64,000 bases of DNA from Phlebopus portentosus (taxonomy: Eukaryota > Basidiomycota > Agaricomycetes > Boletales > Boletinellaceae), in assembly GCA_037892935.1 (NCBI GenBank), contig JAYXKI010000002.1:2976001-3040000 (forward strand), read 5' to 3'. Both the position numbers and the translations under genes were made by a program. Every line of letters begins with the position of its first letter. The first letter of the stretch is position 1. The notes beneath the pieces were generated by a model. The model did not search any database and was not told the origin of the DNA. It was given only the letters and a program-made list of their open reading frames with translations. Of this stretch, positions 10,535 to 23,946 are shown piece by piece.

Positions 10535-10651
10535 TATGTCGCTGACTGTACGCCTTCTTGAGCGAGCGAAGGTAGGAGAGGGTAGCAACAAAACCATAAT
10601 CAAGAAAAAAAGGTTAGCACATCCTTGTCAGTCATCCCGGACGCCACTTGT

Positions 10652-12964
10652 TTACTTCAGACGAGCAGCGAGATCAAAAACGAAAGGCAGTTTGGAGACA
10701 AGGTCGTAGACCTTCGTCAGATAAGGCGCGAGCACCGTGAGGGCCGTGCTCCTGATATCGGGGTGCGCACTGGCGGTGACGGCGAGTGCGAGGAGGAGGA
10801 ACAGCAAGACTTTCACTCTCTTCTTTCTTTTCTGCTCGTTCTCCCACTTCTGCGCTCCATGAGCCTCATAGTCATTCCAATTGACCTTCCTCGTCTTCCA
10901 CCAGTACAGCGCAACGGGTCCCGGCCAGATGACCACGTTCTTCCCGCTGCCGCCTGCGCGGTAGTACGAGTGACACGCTGCGAAGACGGAGGAGTTGAGC
11001 CGCGTTTGGATCCAGTCGTTGAATTTGTCGGTCACGTCGGCGCGGACGCTGAACGAGGACGCCTTGCGCTCGAGGACGGGCTTGAGAAGCTGGACGATGT
11101 AATTGATTTGCACTTCCTCGCTGAAGATAACGGACGCGTGCCCGGTTGCAATGTTCGGGCCTGGTAAATTGACCCGTTGCAGGTCAGTCAGTTGCATGTA
11201 AAGAAGCAGAAAGAAGCGGAGGACCTTACCAAGGATCAAGAAGAAGTTGGGGAATCCTGGAACTGTCGTTCCTAGATAGGCCGTCGCCCCGCCTTGCGCA
11301 GCGAAGTAGTCTCGGAGTGACAAGCCATGTTTTCCTTGTACCTCTGTGAGCATCTTCACCTATTCAGGCCAGCCTTAGTACCTTCTATACCACACCCAGG
11401 AAAGAAAGGGACTTACGACATAGAACCCAGTAGCGAAGACAACGACATCCAAGGGAACCTTCTCGCCCTTCTTCGTCACGATGCCGTCCTCGTCCAGTTT
11501 GGCTATACCATCCCAGTTAACCGACACGTTTGGCTGGCGGAGAGATTTGAGGTATCCAGGCTCGACGATGATACGCCTACATCCAGGAGCTGGACATCAG
11601 AAAGAAATGCATTATGTAAAATCAGCGTTGATATGATGAACAAATAATGCGGGACTTGCGGTAATCTGGAATAATTTTATCATGCATTTCCTTCGGTGCG
11701 CGTCTCTTCAGCTCTTGTGTAAAAAGCTAAAAATAAGTCGCGCATCAATGATCAGATTTGATTCGATGCGGACGGAGAATCACATGCCTTGCGCACAAAC
11801 GCTTGCAGTCGTTTGTTCTCGTTGCGGAAAATAAGATATATCATGTCATACTTCATCAAAGACGAATGGAAAAGTTTTGTTAGCTTATCCCTTGTCCGAG
11901 AGTAACACTAGGATACTCACACGAAGGAAGAGGAGCGTTCGATAAGCCCACATGAGACCAGGTACGTGAGCAAATGCCCATTTGACGATGGACGGGTAAG
12001 GATGGTTCGGCTGGAACGAACAAAATATTGAGCCTAGAGGGTTTGGAGAAGTGTAGAAATAGTCGCGTACCGTGAAGGCGAACCAGTTAGGAGTTCTGCA
12101 AAAGTTGATGACTTTGGTAGAGCGATCCTTAGCAATTCTTGGAATCAACTGGACTCTGAAAATGGATATCTCATCAGTTTTGTGAGTAAAGCGGGTAAAA
12201 GCGGGAAAGCACTTGCCCGGATGCGGCGTTGCCAATGACTCCGACGGTCTTGTCATGAAGGTCAACATCTTTGCGCCAACACGCAGAATGGAACTTCGGT
12301 CCCTTGAAGTCTTCAATGCCAGGGATATCATCCGGATAACGCGGTTCTGTGAAGCCGCCAGCTGCACTAATAACAGCTTCCGCGACTTCTTCGCGTTCTG
12401 CTCCCGTTTTGGTATCGCGCAAGACCAAACGATAGACCTGAGCGGCGTCGTCCCAAGTCGAGCTCGCGACGGCCGTGTTCAACACGACATAATCCCGTAG
12501 CCTATGTTTAGTGACTACGCGTTCCCAGTAGGCAAGAATCTCGGGTTGTTCGACATAATAGGATGACCAGTATGGGTTTGGCTCTGATGAGAGGCAGTAC
12601 CAGTGCCCTGCTACGTCTGATGCGCATCCCGGATAGATGTTGTCCTATGAAGATTGTTTATCAGTAATGTTGAAACCGAATGGTGAGCGGTTATGATAAC
12701 TCACCCGCCATGTCCCGCCAATGTCCGATTCTTTCTCGTAAATCTGAGAAGCAAAGGTTGTATTCAGACTTTGAACACAACTCTAACAGGCGACTCACCA
12801 AGAAGTTCTCAAACCCGAGCTGCTTTTTAAGCGCAATTGCCATGGACAGGCCTCCGAGGCTGGAAAGCCAACGCGTCAGGCTACCCGAAGCACAGGAACG
12901 CTCGACACAGGACTCACCCACTGCCAATGATAACCACTCTCGGTTGCTCCTTGTTGAACGACAT
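10652..12964 (-). CDS. FAD-dependent (flavin-containing) monooxygenase with C-terminal membrane segment
   Basis: Eleven exons can be built: 12964-12918, 12859-12799, 12743-12705, 12644-12217, 12155-12071, 12010-11921, 11850-11788, 11726-11660, 11589-11417, 11359-11230, 11160-10652. They total 1,692 nt (563 residues). The N-terminus has the FAD-binding IIGSGLGGL motif, split by intron 1. ESDIGGTW, the NADPH-binding VIGNAASG and FATGFY follow, the set expected of Baeyer-Villiger or flavin monooxygenases. Near the C-terminus VKVLLFLLLALAVTA looks like a membrane anchor. The substrate cannot be inferred. Three introns (12156-12216, 11727-11787, 11590-11659) begin with GC instead of GT, and only this choice keeps motifs such as PDYPPGCRR in frame. 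Confidence 0.88.
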
Positions 12965-13864
12965 GGCGGGCTAAAGCGAGCTGATACGCAGCCGTGGAAG
13001 CTTCGCGTGTATTTAAGTTCTATGCATCAACTGCAAAATGGGTCGGAAATAAAGGCAAAACACATGCGAAAAAGTAATCGCTGGCATCGTCTGATAATCG
13101 CGCGCCATTCCCATCGGCATTCCCGCGAATTGATCAACGAAGGGGTTGGCCTACGCTAAACTTGGAAAGGCAACAAGAACTGAAATCAACTGGCAACACT
13201 TCCATTACAGCCGTTTGCATTAGTAATGGCACTCCCAAGTGTTTTTGAGTGAAGTAAAGTCATATTATAACACGTGATGAGTGGACTTAGTGAAAAGATT
13301 TGGTCGGATTCGAGGGTCAACAGCATCACAAAACCATCAGTTCCGACTCTTCTTCACTGAAACTTGATTTACATGTGTTACTCATAGAAAGAGAAAAGCA
13401 GAATTTTCCTCAATTGCGATATCTGATGTAGATCTCCTTGGGGTGACTTTCTGCCCACTACTACCTCAAGATTAGAAGACATTCAATTATATTCTATAAA
13501 TCAATTCTTTTCTTTCAAATTTTGACAGACAGTAGACGGTCAATAATTAATTTAGAAACTTCTTCTGAGCAATTTGGTTGAGAATTGAGCTCGGGACAAA
13601 ATGGGTAGTACCTGAGAAAAGGTGGAAGGCATGCCAGATGTGGAGTTTTTACGGCGAAGTCCATTTTCCCATCTGCTTCCGAAACAAGTTTTCTTCGCTC
13701 AAAAAAAGTCCAGAGTGCCATTACTAATGCAAACGGCTGTAATATTGTGAACCTGAGGGTCAATGATGGGGAATAACATCGATTGAATCGTGGCCCGAAT
13801 CCATCTTCAGTACTTTTACATATCGGTTACATGTGTGAGGAAAAATTCCCAGATAAGATATGAA
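12965..13864. other. Intergenic region, 900 bp
   Basis: It holds the 5' flank of the monooxygenase gene and the 532-bp MITE at 13208-13739. Short frames exist but none looks like protein. Confidence 0.6.
13208..13739. mobile_element. 532-bp MITE with TA target duplication
   Basis: The left end CAGCCGTTTGCATTAGTAAT is repeated exactly, inverted, at the right end. The match is perfect for 27 bases (to GGCACTC) and loose for about 20 more (TTTTTGAG with GAAG on both sides). TA flanks both ends (13206-13207 and 13740-13741), the Tc1/mariner signature. The interior is AT-rich and encodes nothing recognisable. The termini differ from those of the Tc1 remnant at 10534, so another transposase would have moved it. 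Confidence 0.85.
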
Positions 13865-13937
13865 TGCCACGACCCTGGCTCGAACAGGGGACCTTTAGAA
13901 CTTCAGTCTACTGCTCTCCCAGCTGAGCTATCGCGGC
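13865..13937 (-). tRNA. tRNA-Phe (GAA)
   Basis: The minus strand folds as a 73-nt tRNA: acceptor GCCGCGA/TCGTGGC with one G-U pair, D arm GCTC/GAGC, anticodon loop CTGAAGT giving GAA, T arm CCCTG/CAGGG with loop TTCGAGC, discriminator A. No intron. The outermost anticodon-stem pair is G-A, a mismatch. The internal A and B box sequences are present. Confidence 0.93.
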
Positions 13938-14086
13938 AATAGCAGAAATGTGCTTACAGAATAATAGAAGACGTCACTATCTTTCTGGATTACCTGTTGC
14001 GTCATTCCAGGGATCGACAATATTCATCCTGACTCAACATCGAAACTTGCCTGTCTCACGACCTTGACTATCTCAAAGTCCCTGCA

Positions 14087-15855
14087 ATGGCGAAGCAGCC
14101 AGTGGATGATTCTGAAAGGCGTTTTGCCATGCCTCGATCATTGCTAGACACTGACTTGTACAAGGCGAGTCAATATCTTACTATCTTCTCCCGCGGTCCG
14201 TTAAGTATATGCGTTCTAGTTTACCATGCAGCAAGCCGTGCTTCGTCACTTTCCAGATGTACAGGCGACATATCGCTTCACGCATCGAGATGCAGACGTG
14301 TATTTCACCCGAGAGTGTTATGAGAGATATATCGAGACTTTACCTCGTGAGTCATTGGTGAATCCTGCTCTTCTTGTCTGCTCAACTCAAGATATCCGCT
14401 TCAGACTTTGATGAACTCATCGCGACATCCGAAGAGATCGCCTGGCTCAAAGAAACCTATCAATTCTTTGGCGAGACTTATCTAGACTATCTTGCCGACT
14501 TCCGATTCAAGCCCGAGCAAGTCCATGTTGAGTTCAATGCGCTGAAGGATGACCCGGAAAAGGGACGAATAGAGATCAGTGCAGTTGGACCTTGGGCAGA
14601 AACAATACTTTGGGAGGTCCCTCTCATGGCATGCCTAAGTGAGATTTATTTCCGTACAGCGGACACGGATTGGACTTATGAAGGACAAGAGAGTGCGTTG
14701 TCTTCCTCCCTTCACATAGGTCAAACTCGTTCATACGGAGTATATGTCGATTCTAGAGATTGCCTATGATAAGGCGAAGAGACTTCTTCTAGCAGATATC
14801 CAGTTCAGCGAATTCGGCACTCGTCGACGACGCTCTTACTACATTCAGGACTTGGTCGTGGCAACCCTCATCCAAGCATCAAAGGATTTCCCGGATAAAG
14901 GGAAGGTCATGGGGACGAGCAACGTACTTCTCTCACTTATCGTGGCTTCCCTACATTTGACGCTGTGAATGATAGGTCCATTTGGCACGGAAACATGGAA
15001 TCAAGCCTATAGGCACAATTGCACAGTGAGTACCTCTGAATCTGTCACGCGCTGCCTAAGATCTGATTGCCAGTCAGTGAATGGTTCATGGGTGTAAGGG
15101 GCATAGCAATACTAAGAGTTCTTGGATCTAAGCTCTAGGATAGATAGCCTCACTTCGAGGATATGAGAACGCCAATGGCCGAGCGCTCGATTACTGGGAG
15201 CAAATGTATCCCCATGGTCCATTGATCGCTCTCACGGACACATTCTCAACCGAGGTCTTCTATAAGGTTGTCACATCGGCGCGTGTTGCTCTAAACTATA
15301 TTCTGATACATTATTTCCAGGACTTCACAAAAGACAGAGATCGAGCGCTTCGCTGGACCGGCTTGCGCCAAGACTCCGGTGATCCGCTAGTTTATGCGCC
15401 TCGTGCAAAGGAGATATACCAAAGCATGGGGATCGACCAGCGTACCAAATCGATTATCTACTCCGATGCACTAACGGACGAGAAAGCGCTCAAGATAAAG
15501 GCTCAATGCGACGAAGTTGGCTTCCCATGTACTATCCGAAGCTTCTTCGATTCCTGATGCTGTGTACTAATTTAACTGCTTCTTCCAAGGTTCTTTTGGA
15601 ATCGGCACGTTCTTGACGAACGACTTCCACTCTGTGTCTTCGGGAGGCAAGGAGAAAAGCAAGGCGCTTAATATGGTTATTAAGCTTGCGGATGTGAATG
15701 GACAACCATGCATTAAGATTAGCGACGAGATAATGAAGGTCAGTCCTATGTATCTTTACGCTTGGAGGGTATTGACTATATGCGCCTATCGATAGAACAC
15801 TGGTGACCCTGCCACAGTCAGGAAAGTGAAGGAGTTGTACGGTTTGCCTATTTGA
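14087..15855 (+). CDS. NPT1: Nicotinate phosphoribosyltransferase
   Basis: This enzyme of NAD salvage joins nicotinate to PRPP, giving nicotinate mononucleotide. Ten exons fit: 14087-14164, 14220-14346, 14405-14692, 14757-14923, 14976-15025, 15078-15093, 15144-15266, 15321-15528, 15590-15738, 15796-15855. They total 1,266 nt (421 residues), the usual family size. Signature blocks include SLLDTDLYK, then FTMQQAVLRHFPD, FSEFGTRRRRSY, GTIAHEWFMG with the conserved catalytic His (its codon split by an intron), LRQDSGDP and FGIGTFLTNDF. Exon 6 is only 16 nt. Intron 1 begins GCGAGT, a GC donor, needed to join LYK to FTMQQ. Confidence 0.94.
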
Positions 15856-16266
15856 CACTGCATTAATGTCTGTTGCCGTTACGAAGGTTGCATGGTTAGA
15901 CAAAGACCAGCTTCTTTCATTGTGGAAATTTTACGTCGTCACTAGAGTATTGTAATGTCATTGTTAGTTGCTGAACTTCCGCTGGAATTTTCTCACATAT
16001 CATCATTGATTTAAGGCATATTCTTCGTGCGTGATGTCCATGAGGAAAATTAATCGGCGATGCGAGGAATCTTTTTTGCTTTGAAAATAAAGTTTGAGTT
16101 CAGACTCCGCCTCAAACGCGAGAGTTACGCGACGCGCTCAACTTCTGCGTGACGCGAACGCCCGATGCTCGCGGTTTGCTTCCGTCGCTCATCACACCTT
16201 GTTCTCCCTTTGCAACACCCGCAACTACATAGACTATTAAGATTCTCGACGTCCCGGACCATTGAC
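15856..16266. other. Intergenic region, 411 bp
   Basis: It lies between two genes on the same strand, so it should hold the 3' end signals of the NPT1 gene and the promoter of the AP endonuclease. I see no RNA gene or repeat. Confidence 0.5.
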
Positions 16267-17666
16267 ATGGCTCCAAAACGTACAGCCTCATCAACGAAAC
16301 GCAAAGCCTCGTCATCCGATTCTGGTGACGAGGATGCCCAAGTACCAGCGAAGAAGGGCAAGACCAGCACCAAAACCAAGAAGGCGTCAGCAAATGGTGA
16401 AACAGCTGAAATCTGCGAAGGCTTCGCGCCGAACGGGCAGCCAAATAACAAAGTGTTGCCTGTGCATATTGAGTTCCCTAAGAAGCATCCTGGGTCTCTG
16501 AGGATTGCGACGTGGAACGTATCGGGGCTTGCTGCTGCCATGAAGAAGGTCCGCGTCTGTTCTTAACTCTCGAGAGGTGGAAGCCTTGTGCTTATTCATG
16601 AGGCTCTTAAAGGGATTTAAGTTTTATGTTGAAGCTGAGGATGCCGATTTATTAGTTCTGAACGAGACAAAAGTACGTATGCAGGTGTATCTGGACTTCC
16701 TAAGTCGAGAACTTACCCGTTTGATAGATAAACGATGAACCGCAAATTCCCGTTCTAAGCGAAAGATACCCTTATCGCTACTGGTCAATTGCTAGCAAGA
16801 AAGGATATTGTACGCCAGGGCTATAACGAGGTACCGGATAGTAGGTGCTTACTGTTGTTTATTGACAGCCGGCACAGCAGTGCTATCAAAACTTGAACCG
16901 TCATCGGTGACGAAGACTCTTCCAGGCCATCCGGACGCAAATACCGTCAAGGGAAGAATCTTGACCTTGGAGTTCGAGAGGTTCTACTTGATTGCGACGT
17001 ACGTGACAAACGCGGGACAAGGTCTGAAAGTAAGGTGCTATCTACGGCAGAGAGTTATCCGCTCATGTTGAGACTTTTATTCTAGGCCCTACCGGAGAAG
17101 GAAGAGTGGAACAAACATTTCACGAAGTATATTCGGGAGCTTGACGAGAAAAAGCCCGTTATTTGGACTGGTGACTTGAACGTCGCACCGACTGAGAAAG
17201 GTGTGCTATGTCAACCTATACATTAAAATCGACGTTCTGATTTTTCAATGCCATAGACTTGACTCATGCAAAGAAAAACTGGAACAAGTCAGCAGGATAT
17301 ACGGAATCTGAGACGAAGGCGTTCGCTCGGATCCTCGACCCTTCAACAGAAGAGACGGACGATGCAGAAGATAAAAGATCTAAACCCAAATTTATAGACA
17401 TCTGGCGGGACTTGCATCCCGAGGACCTGCATTACACGTACTTTGGGTATCGTTTTGATTGTCGCTCAAAGGGGATCGGCTGGAGGCTTGATCATTGTAA
17501 GTAGACGATCCCTTTGTCCCTTCTCAGCTGTTAAAGTATGCTTTCCAATACAGTCGTGATAAGCGAACGACTTCGGGAGACCGTGAAACTCTGCGAGATC
17601 CGAAGTGAAATTTACGGAGCGTCAGACCATTGTCCTATTGCGTTGGAGATTAGCGATCTTGTTTGA
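16267..17666 (+). CDS. AP endonuclease, exonuclease III/APE1 family
   Basis: It cuts DNA at abasic sites in base excision repair. Seven exons fit: 16267-16548, 16613-16672, 16728-16809, 16869-17029, 17086-17200, 17257-17496, 17554-17666, giving 350 residues. A Lys/Ser-rich N-terminal tail (MAPKRTASSTKRKASSSD) resembles a nuclear localisation signal. The catalytic core has RIATWNVSGL, VLNETK with the metal-binding Glu, GDLNVAP with the Asp/Asn pair and GASDHCPIAL with the Asp-His pair, ending shortly after, as in APE1. There is no C-terminal zinc finger of the APN2 type. The frame upstream of 16267 is open but lacks features. Confidence 0.93.
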
Positions 17667-17784
17667 TTCGTGGTCCCAACCTATTTATGCCCCATGCTTT
17701 CTATCTCTAGAATTGATTGCTTTGGATATTCGGATTGGATAACAGTGATACAGGCGACCGGGAATCGCCAGAACTACCAAACAA

Positions 17785-19504
17785 TTATTGCTGTCTTTTT
17801 GGTCCACCACCACCTCCTGACCGATGCTCATTCTTAAACCTCCCATAGGTCTTGGCTCTCTTTTTAGTGCTCCACTCAATCTTGACTAGTGGATCCTCAA
17901 TACCTCGCTTCTTCCTCTCCTCTCCGTGAAGCTTCCACAACTGCCAAACACAACCAACGTCCTCAATCCCGCGAGCTTCCTCCACCCAAGTGCGAATATA
18001 CTTTCCCTCAGGATCGTAATCGTTCGCTTGCTTGACGGGGTTGAACATCCTGTTCTCGCGAGGATCGTTCCTACACCTGCGACGTATGCCCAGTTCCCCC
18101 AGTTGCTGGCACAGTCGTAGTCTACGAGCATGCTTTCGAACCATTCCGCACCTAGACGCCAGTCGATGTGCAGGCGCGTTGCGAGGAATGATGCTGTGTT
18201 CTGTCGAGCACGATTGGACATGTATCCTGTAAGGAGAAGCTCGCGCTGTGCGGCGTCGATGAGTCCAGTACTTGTACGGCCTGTGAGCCAGCGCTTAAAC
18301 GCGTCTTGTGCACCTGGATCAGCGGAAGAAGGCGTCCTCCATTCTTCACCGCCCATCTTGCGGCCCTTTCGACTGAAACCGTATAACTGGAAGAAATCCG
18401 CGCCATATTTCTCTAAGCAGAAGCGCATATAGTCTCTCCACAGCAGCTCGAACCGAATAGCCGCGGTTCCCTTATTTTCCCTGCCATCGTTGTTCCTGTC
18501 TTCCCATTCCTTCAGTGCAGAGTGGATCTGAGCTGCAGAAATGCATCCGTGCGCGAGATACGCGCTGAGTTTCGTCGAAAAATCCTCTTCGAGAAGCCCG
18601 TTCCGCGTATCCTTGTATCGTGAAGCCGCTCCAGAAGAGAGTAAATGTGCAATCCTCTCATAGGCTGCTGTCGATCCTCCCACGAAAGAGTGTGCAGACC
18701 TTGTCCCTTCAGGAAAACTTATCAATGGGACGTCAGGTTTCTCGAGTAAGGGTTTTTGAAGGGCATTGATGAAGTCATCTAGCGCCTCTGGGATCAAGAA
18801 TGGGGCTGCCTGAGGAGGTATTCCAATGGGAAGGGGGGAATCGAAGGGATGCCTTCTATCGCTACTCGAGCATTGGCACGTAACGGCTCAACTGATTTCT
18901 TAAAACTTGTAAAAACGTCTGGAAGCTCAGATATCGGATATGGCACATCCTTCCTGCGAAAGTTCAGTAAGAGCTACCTATGCTTGTAGGAAAGTACTTT
19001 ACCGGCAAATCAGGGTGGATTCATCATCGAAAACTTTGAACGAGACACTTGATGGTAATGCTTTACGAATCCTCCTTTCTTCGTCTAGTTCCTCCGCAGC
19101 GAAATCTTCGTCACCCAGACGGCTTTGACTTCGGAACCTTCCCGATTCAGGGCGTCGATTATGCTTCTGACGACACTATGCGTCTCTCCCGTTCGTATAA
19201 TAAGGTCACTTCTGGCTTCCTGAAGAGACTTCTTGAGATCAAACAACGATTCGGCGAGGAACTTGGTCCTATACGGTCCGCATCGCCAGAAATGACAGAT
19301 GCGGGAACGAGCCTCTGGAAAGGGAGACTGCTCAGACGGCCTTAGAAACCCAGATAGTTCATACTGAATAGGATTTAATACGAAGAGAGGGATAAGATGG
19401 GTAAACTGGTCGTGAGCTTTGGCCGCCGCAGTGAACACAGGATTGTCGGCGAGGCGCAGGTCGTGTCGAAGGACGTAGATCAGGATTCGCTGAGCCTTAG
19501 GCAT
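17785..19504 (-). pseudogene. Cryptochrome-DASH photolyase, three apparent single-base deletions
   Basis: Two exons (19504-19003 and 18953-17785) cover a full photolyase/cryptochrome: N-terminal RILIYVLRHDLRLADNP, FAD domain with LLWRDYMRFCLEKYG, TGYMSNRARQN and DWRLGAEWFES, and a C-terminal tail with SGGGGGPKRQQ. The basic tail and GVGNDPREN region mark the DASH class, which repairs cyclobutane dimers in single-stranded DNA and may sense light. The frame slips by one base at about 19098-19105, 18830-18845 (a C run) and 18069-18073. Each slip acts as one missing base and homology resumes at once. The gene is either a recent pseudogene or intact with sequencing errors, and I favour errors. Confidence 0.82.
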
Positions 19505-19996
19505 GTTGCGATATGCTGAGGAGTTGAAGATAGGGAACTGGTTGTTAAAGACTGTGTACTGTCTTGAAGCTACGGTCGGGGCTAAAATTTGATATCATGC
19601 CGCTTTCGCGATGGTCAGCCTGAATCACTCTCGGATCGATAGTGCGCGGTCAAAGAGTGAGGGATGCAAACATAACTCCGGTGACGAAATCATCCTGAAG
19701 ACCTTCTGAATAAAAGTAAGAAGTAGAATTGAAGTCGATTGTTGAAGGAAAGACGTTTGACCACACTGCTTGACGTGCGCGTTCAGTTCTTCTAAGGACC
19801 TTGTCCTCGGGATTGTATTTCTAAAGGCACAAACTATGGAAACACTGTATCCATTTATTAATTGTTACATGCATCGTTCTGATTCATCAGTGCGCTAAAT
19901 AAATGTACATACTCTCGTGACATTAGATGCTTTCGTGAAAGTCCGCCGGAAGTGTTCACCGGCTAGAATGAGCGTATCGTACGCGCACACCCACCT
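19505..19996. other. Intergenic region, 492 bp
   Basis: It lies between the Cry-DASH start and the AFG2 stop, both on the minus strand, so it should hold the photolyase promoter and the AAA-ATPase 3' end. Nothing else is visible. Confidence 0.5.
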
Positions 19997-23076
<3,080 letters not shown>

Positions 23077-23946
23077 TCATCACGAAGGCACTCTGAGATT
23101 CTCGTAATGCAAATTTAGGGCCGGCACGTGCGCGTCTCTACGCGTTGCTTCTTTCCGTCAGCCTTGAGCCTCTAAGCCAACAACAACAACAACAACAACA
23201 ACCGCGAGCTCTGCAGAACAAGTGCAACGCGATTCAATGGGGAGCCGTTGCACTCTCACAAATATCGTGACTCTTCTAAATAAACCATTTCGCCTTTCCC
23301 TATTCTCGTTCGCTTGTCGGAAAATAATTGATCGGTGGTATTCCGATCTCCTTTTGATCTGTATCTCATTGCGTGGGCACCATCCGGACATTCATTGTAA
23401 GCCGATATGATACTGATTCAATTTGGTGGCGTTGCGTATAATCAAAAGTCTAATACACATTGTTTTGTGCGAGTCAGATCGTATCCTCTGCCCACAGCAT
23501 TGTCCGCCGGATATCCGACGTTCCAAACCGCCTTTAAGTATTTCATGAGCACGAAATTGTCGATGAATTTACGCCTTGGCTTTTGACCAAGTAGATCCTG
23601 AACGAACGAACGTTATGGTTTTATCGATACGATCGGCGTTGTCCGAGGAAGGTCACGGGCTCGTTCTTCGGTAGATCGACGCTTCCTAAACCACGACCAT
23701 GGTGGCCTGAATACCGTTGTATTTTTTCGTGGTGGATGTAGACTAACCACATCACCGGCCACTTATGCATGCCACCTCACTCTGAAACACTGGCTTAGAC
23801 CACCTCTATTTTTCTTTTTATTCTCTCGCTGTCGTATTGCTGTCTTGCTATCGCTTTGCTCTGCTCTTCGCTATCGTTTTCTACATTCTCAACTAACCAA
23901 TCTCATTAAACTCATTCTCGCAAATTATTGACTCGAGCACATAACT
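23077..23946. other. Intergenic region with a CAA microsatellite
   Basis: This divergent intergenic region should carry the promoters of AFG2 (left) and the DUF7918-like gene (right). It contains about eight CAA repeats at 23178-23202 and a pyrimidine-rich run before the start at 23947, common in fungal promoters. No gene is convincing. Confidence 0.55.
23178..23202. repeat. CAA microsatellite
   Basis: About eight uninterrupted CAA units about 100 bp upstream of the likely AFG2 start. It lies outside any predicted coding exon. Confidence 0.9.

Noticed and set aside
10625..11167. A 180-codon plus-strand frame
   Set aside because: It is antisense to the C-terminal exon of the monooxygenase, which has clear family motifs.
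19080..19110. A 23-nt intron in Cry-DASH between VW and ELDEERR
   Set aside because: Too short to be spliced, and it would delete residues; a one-base slip is simpler.
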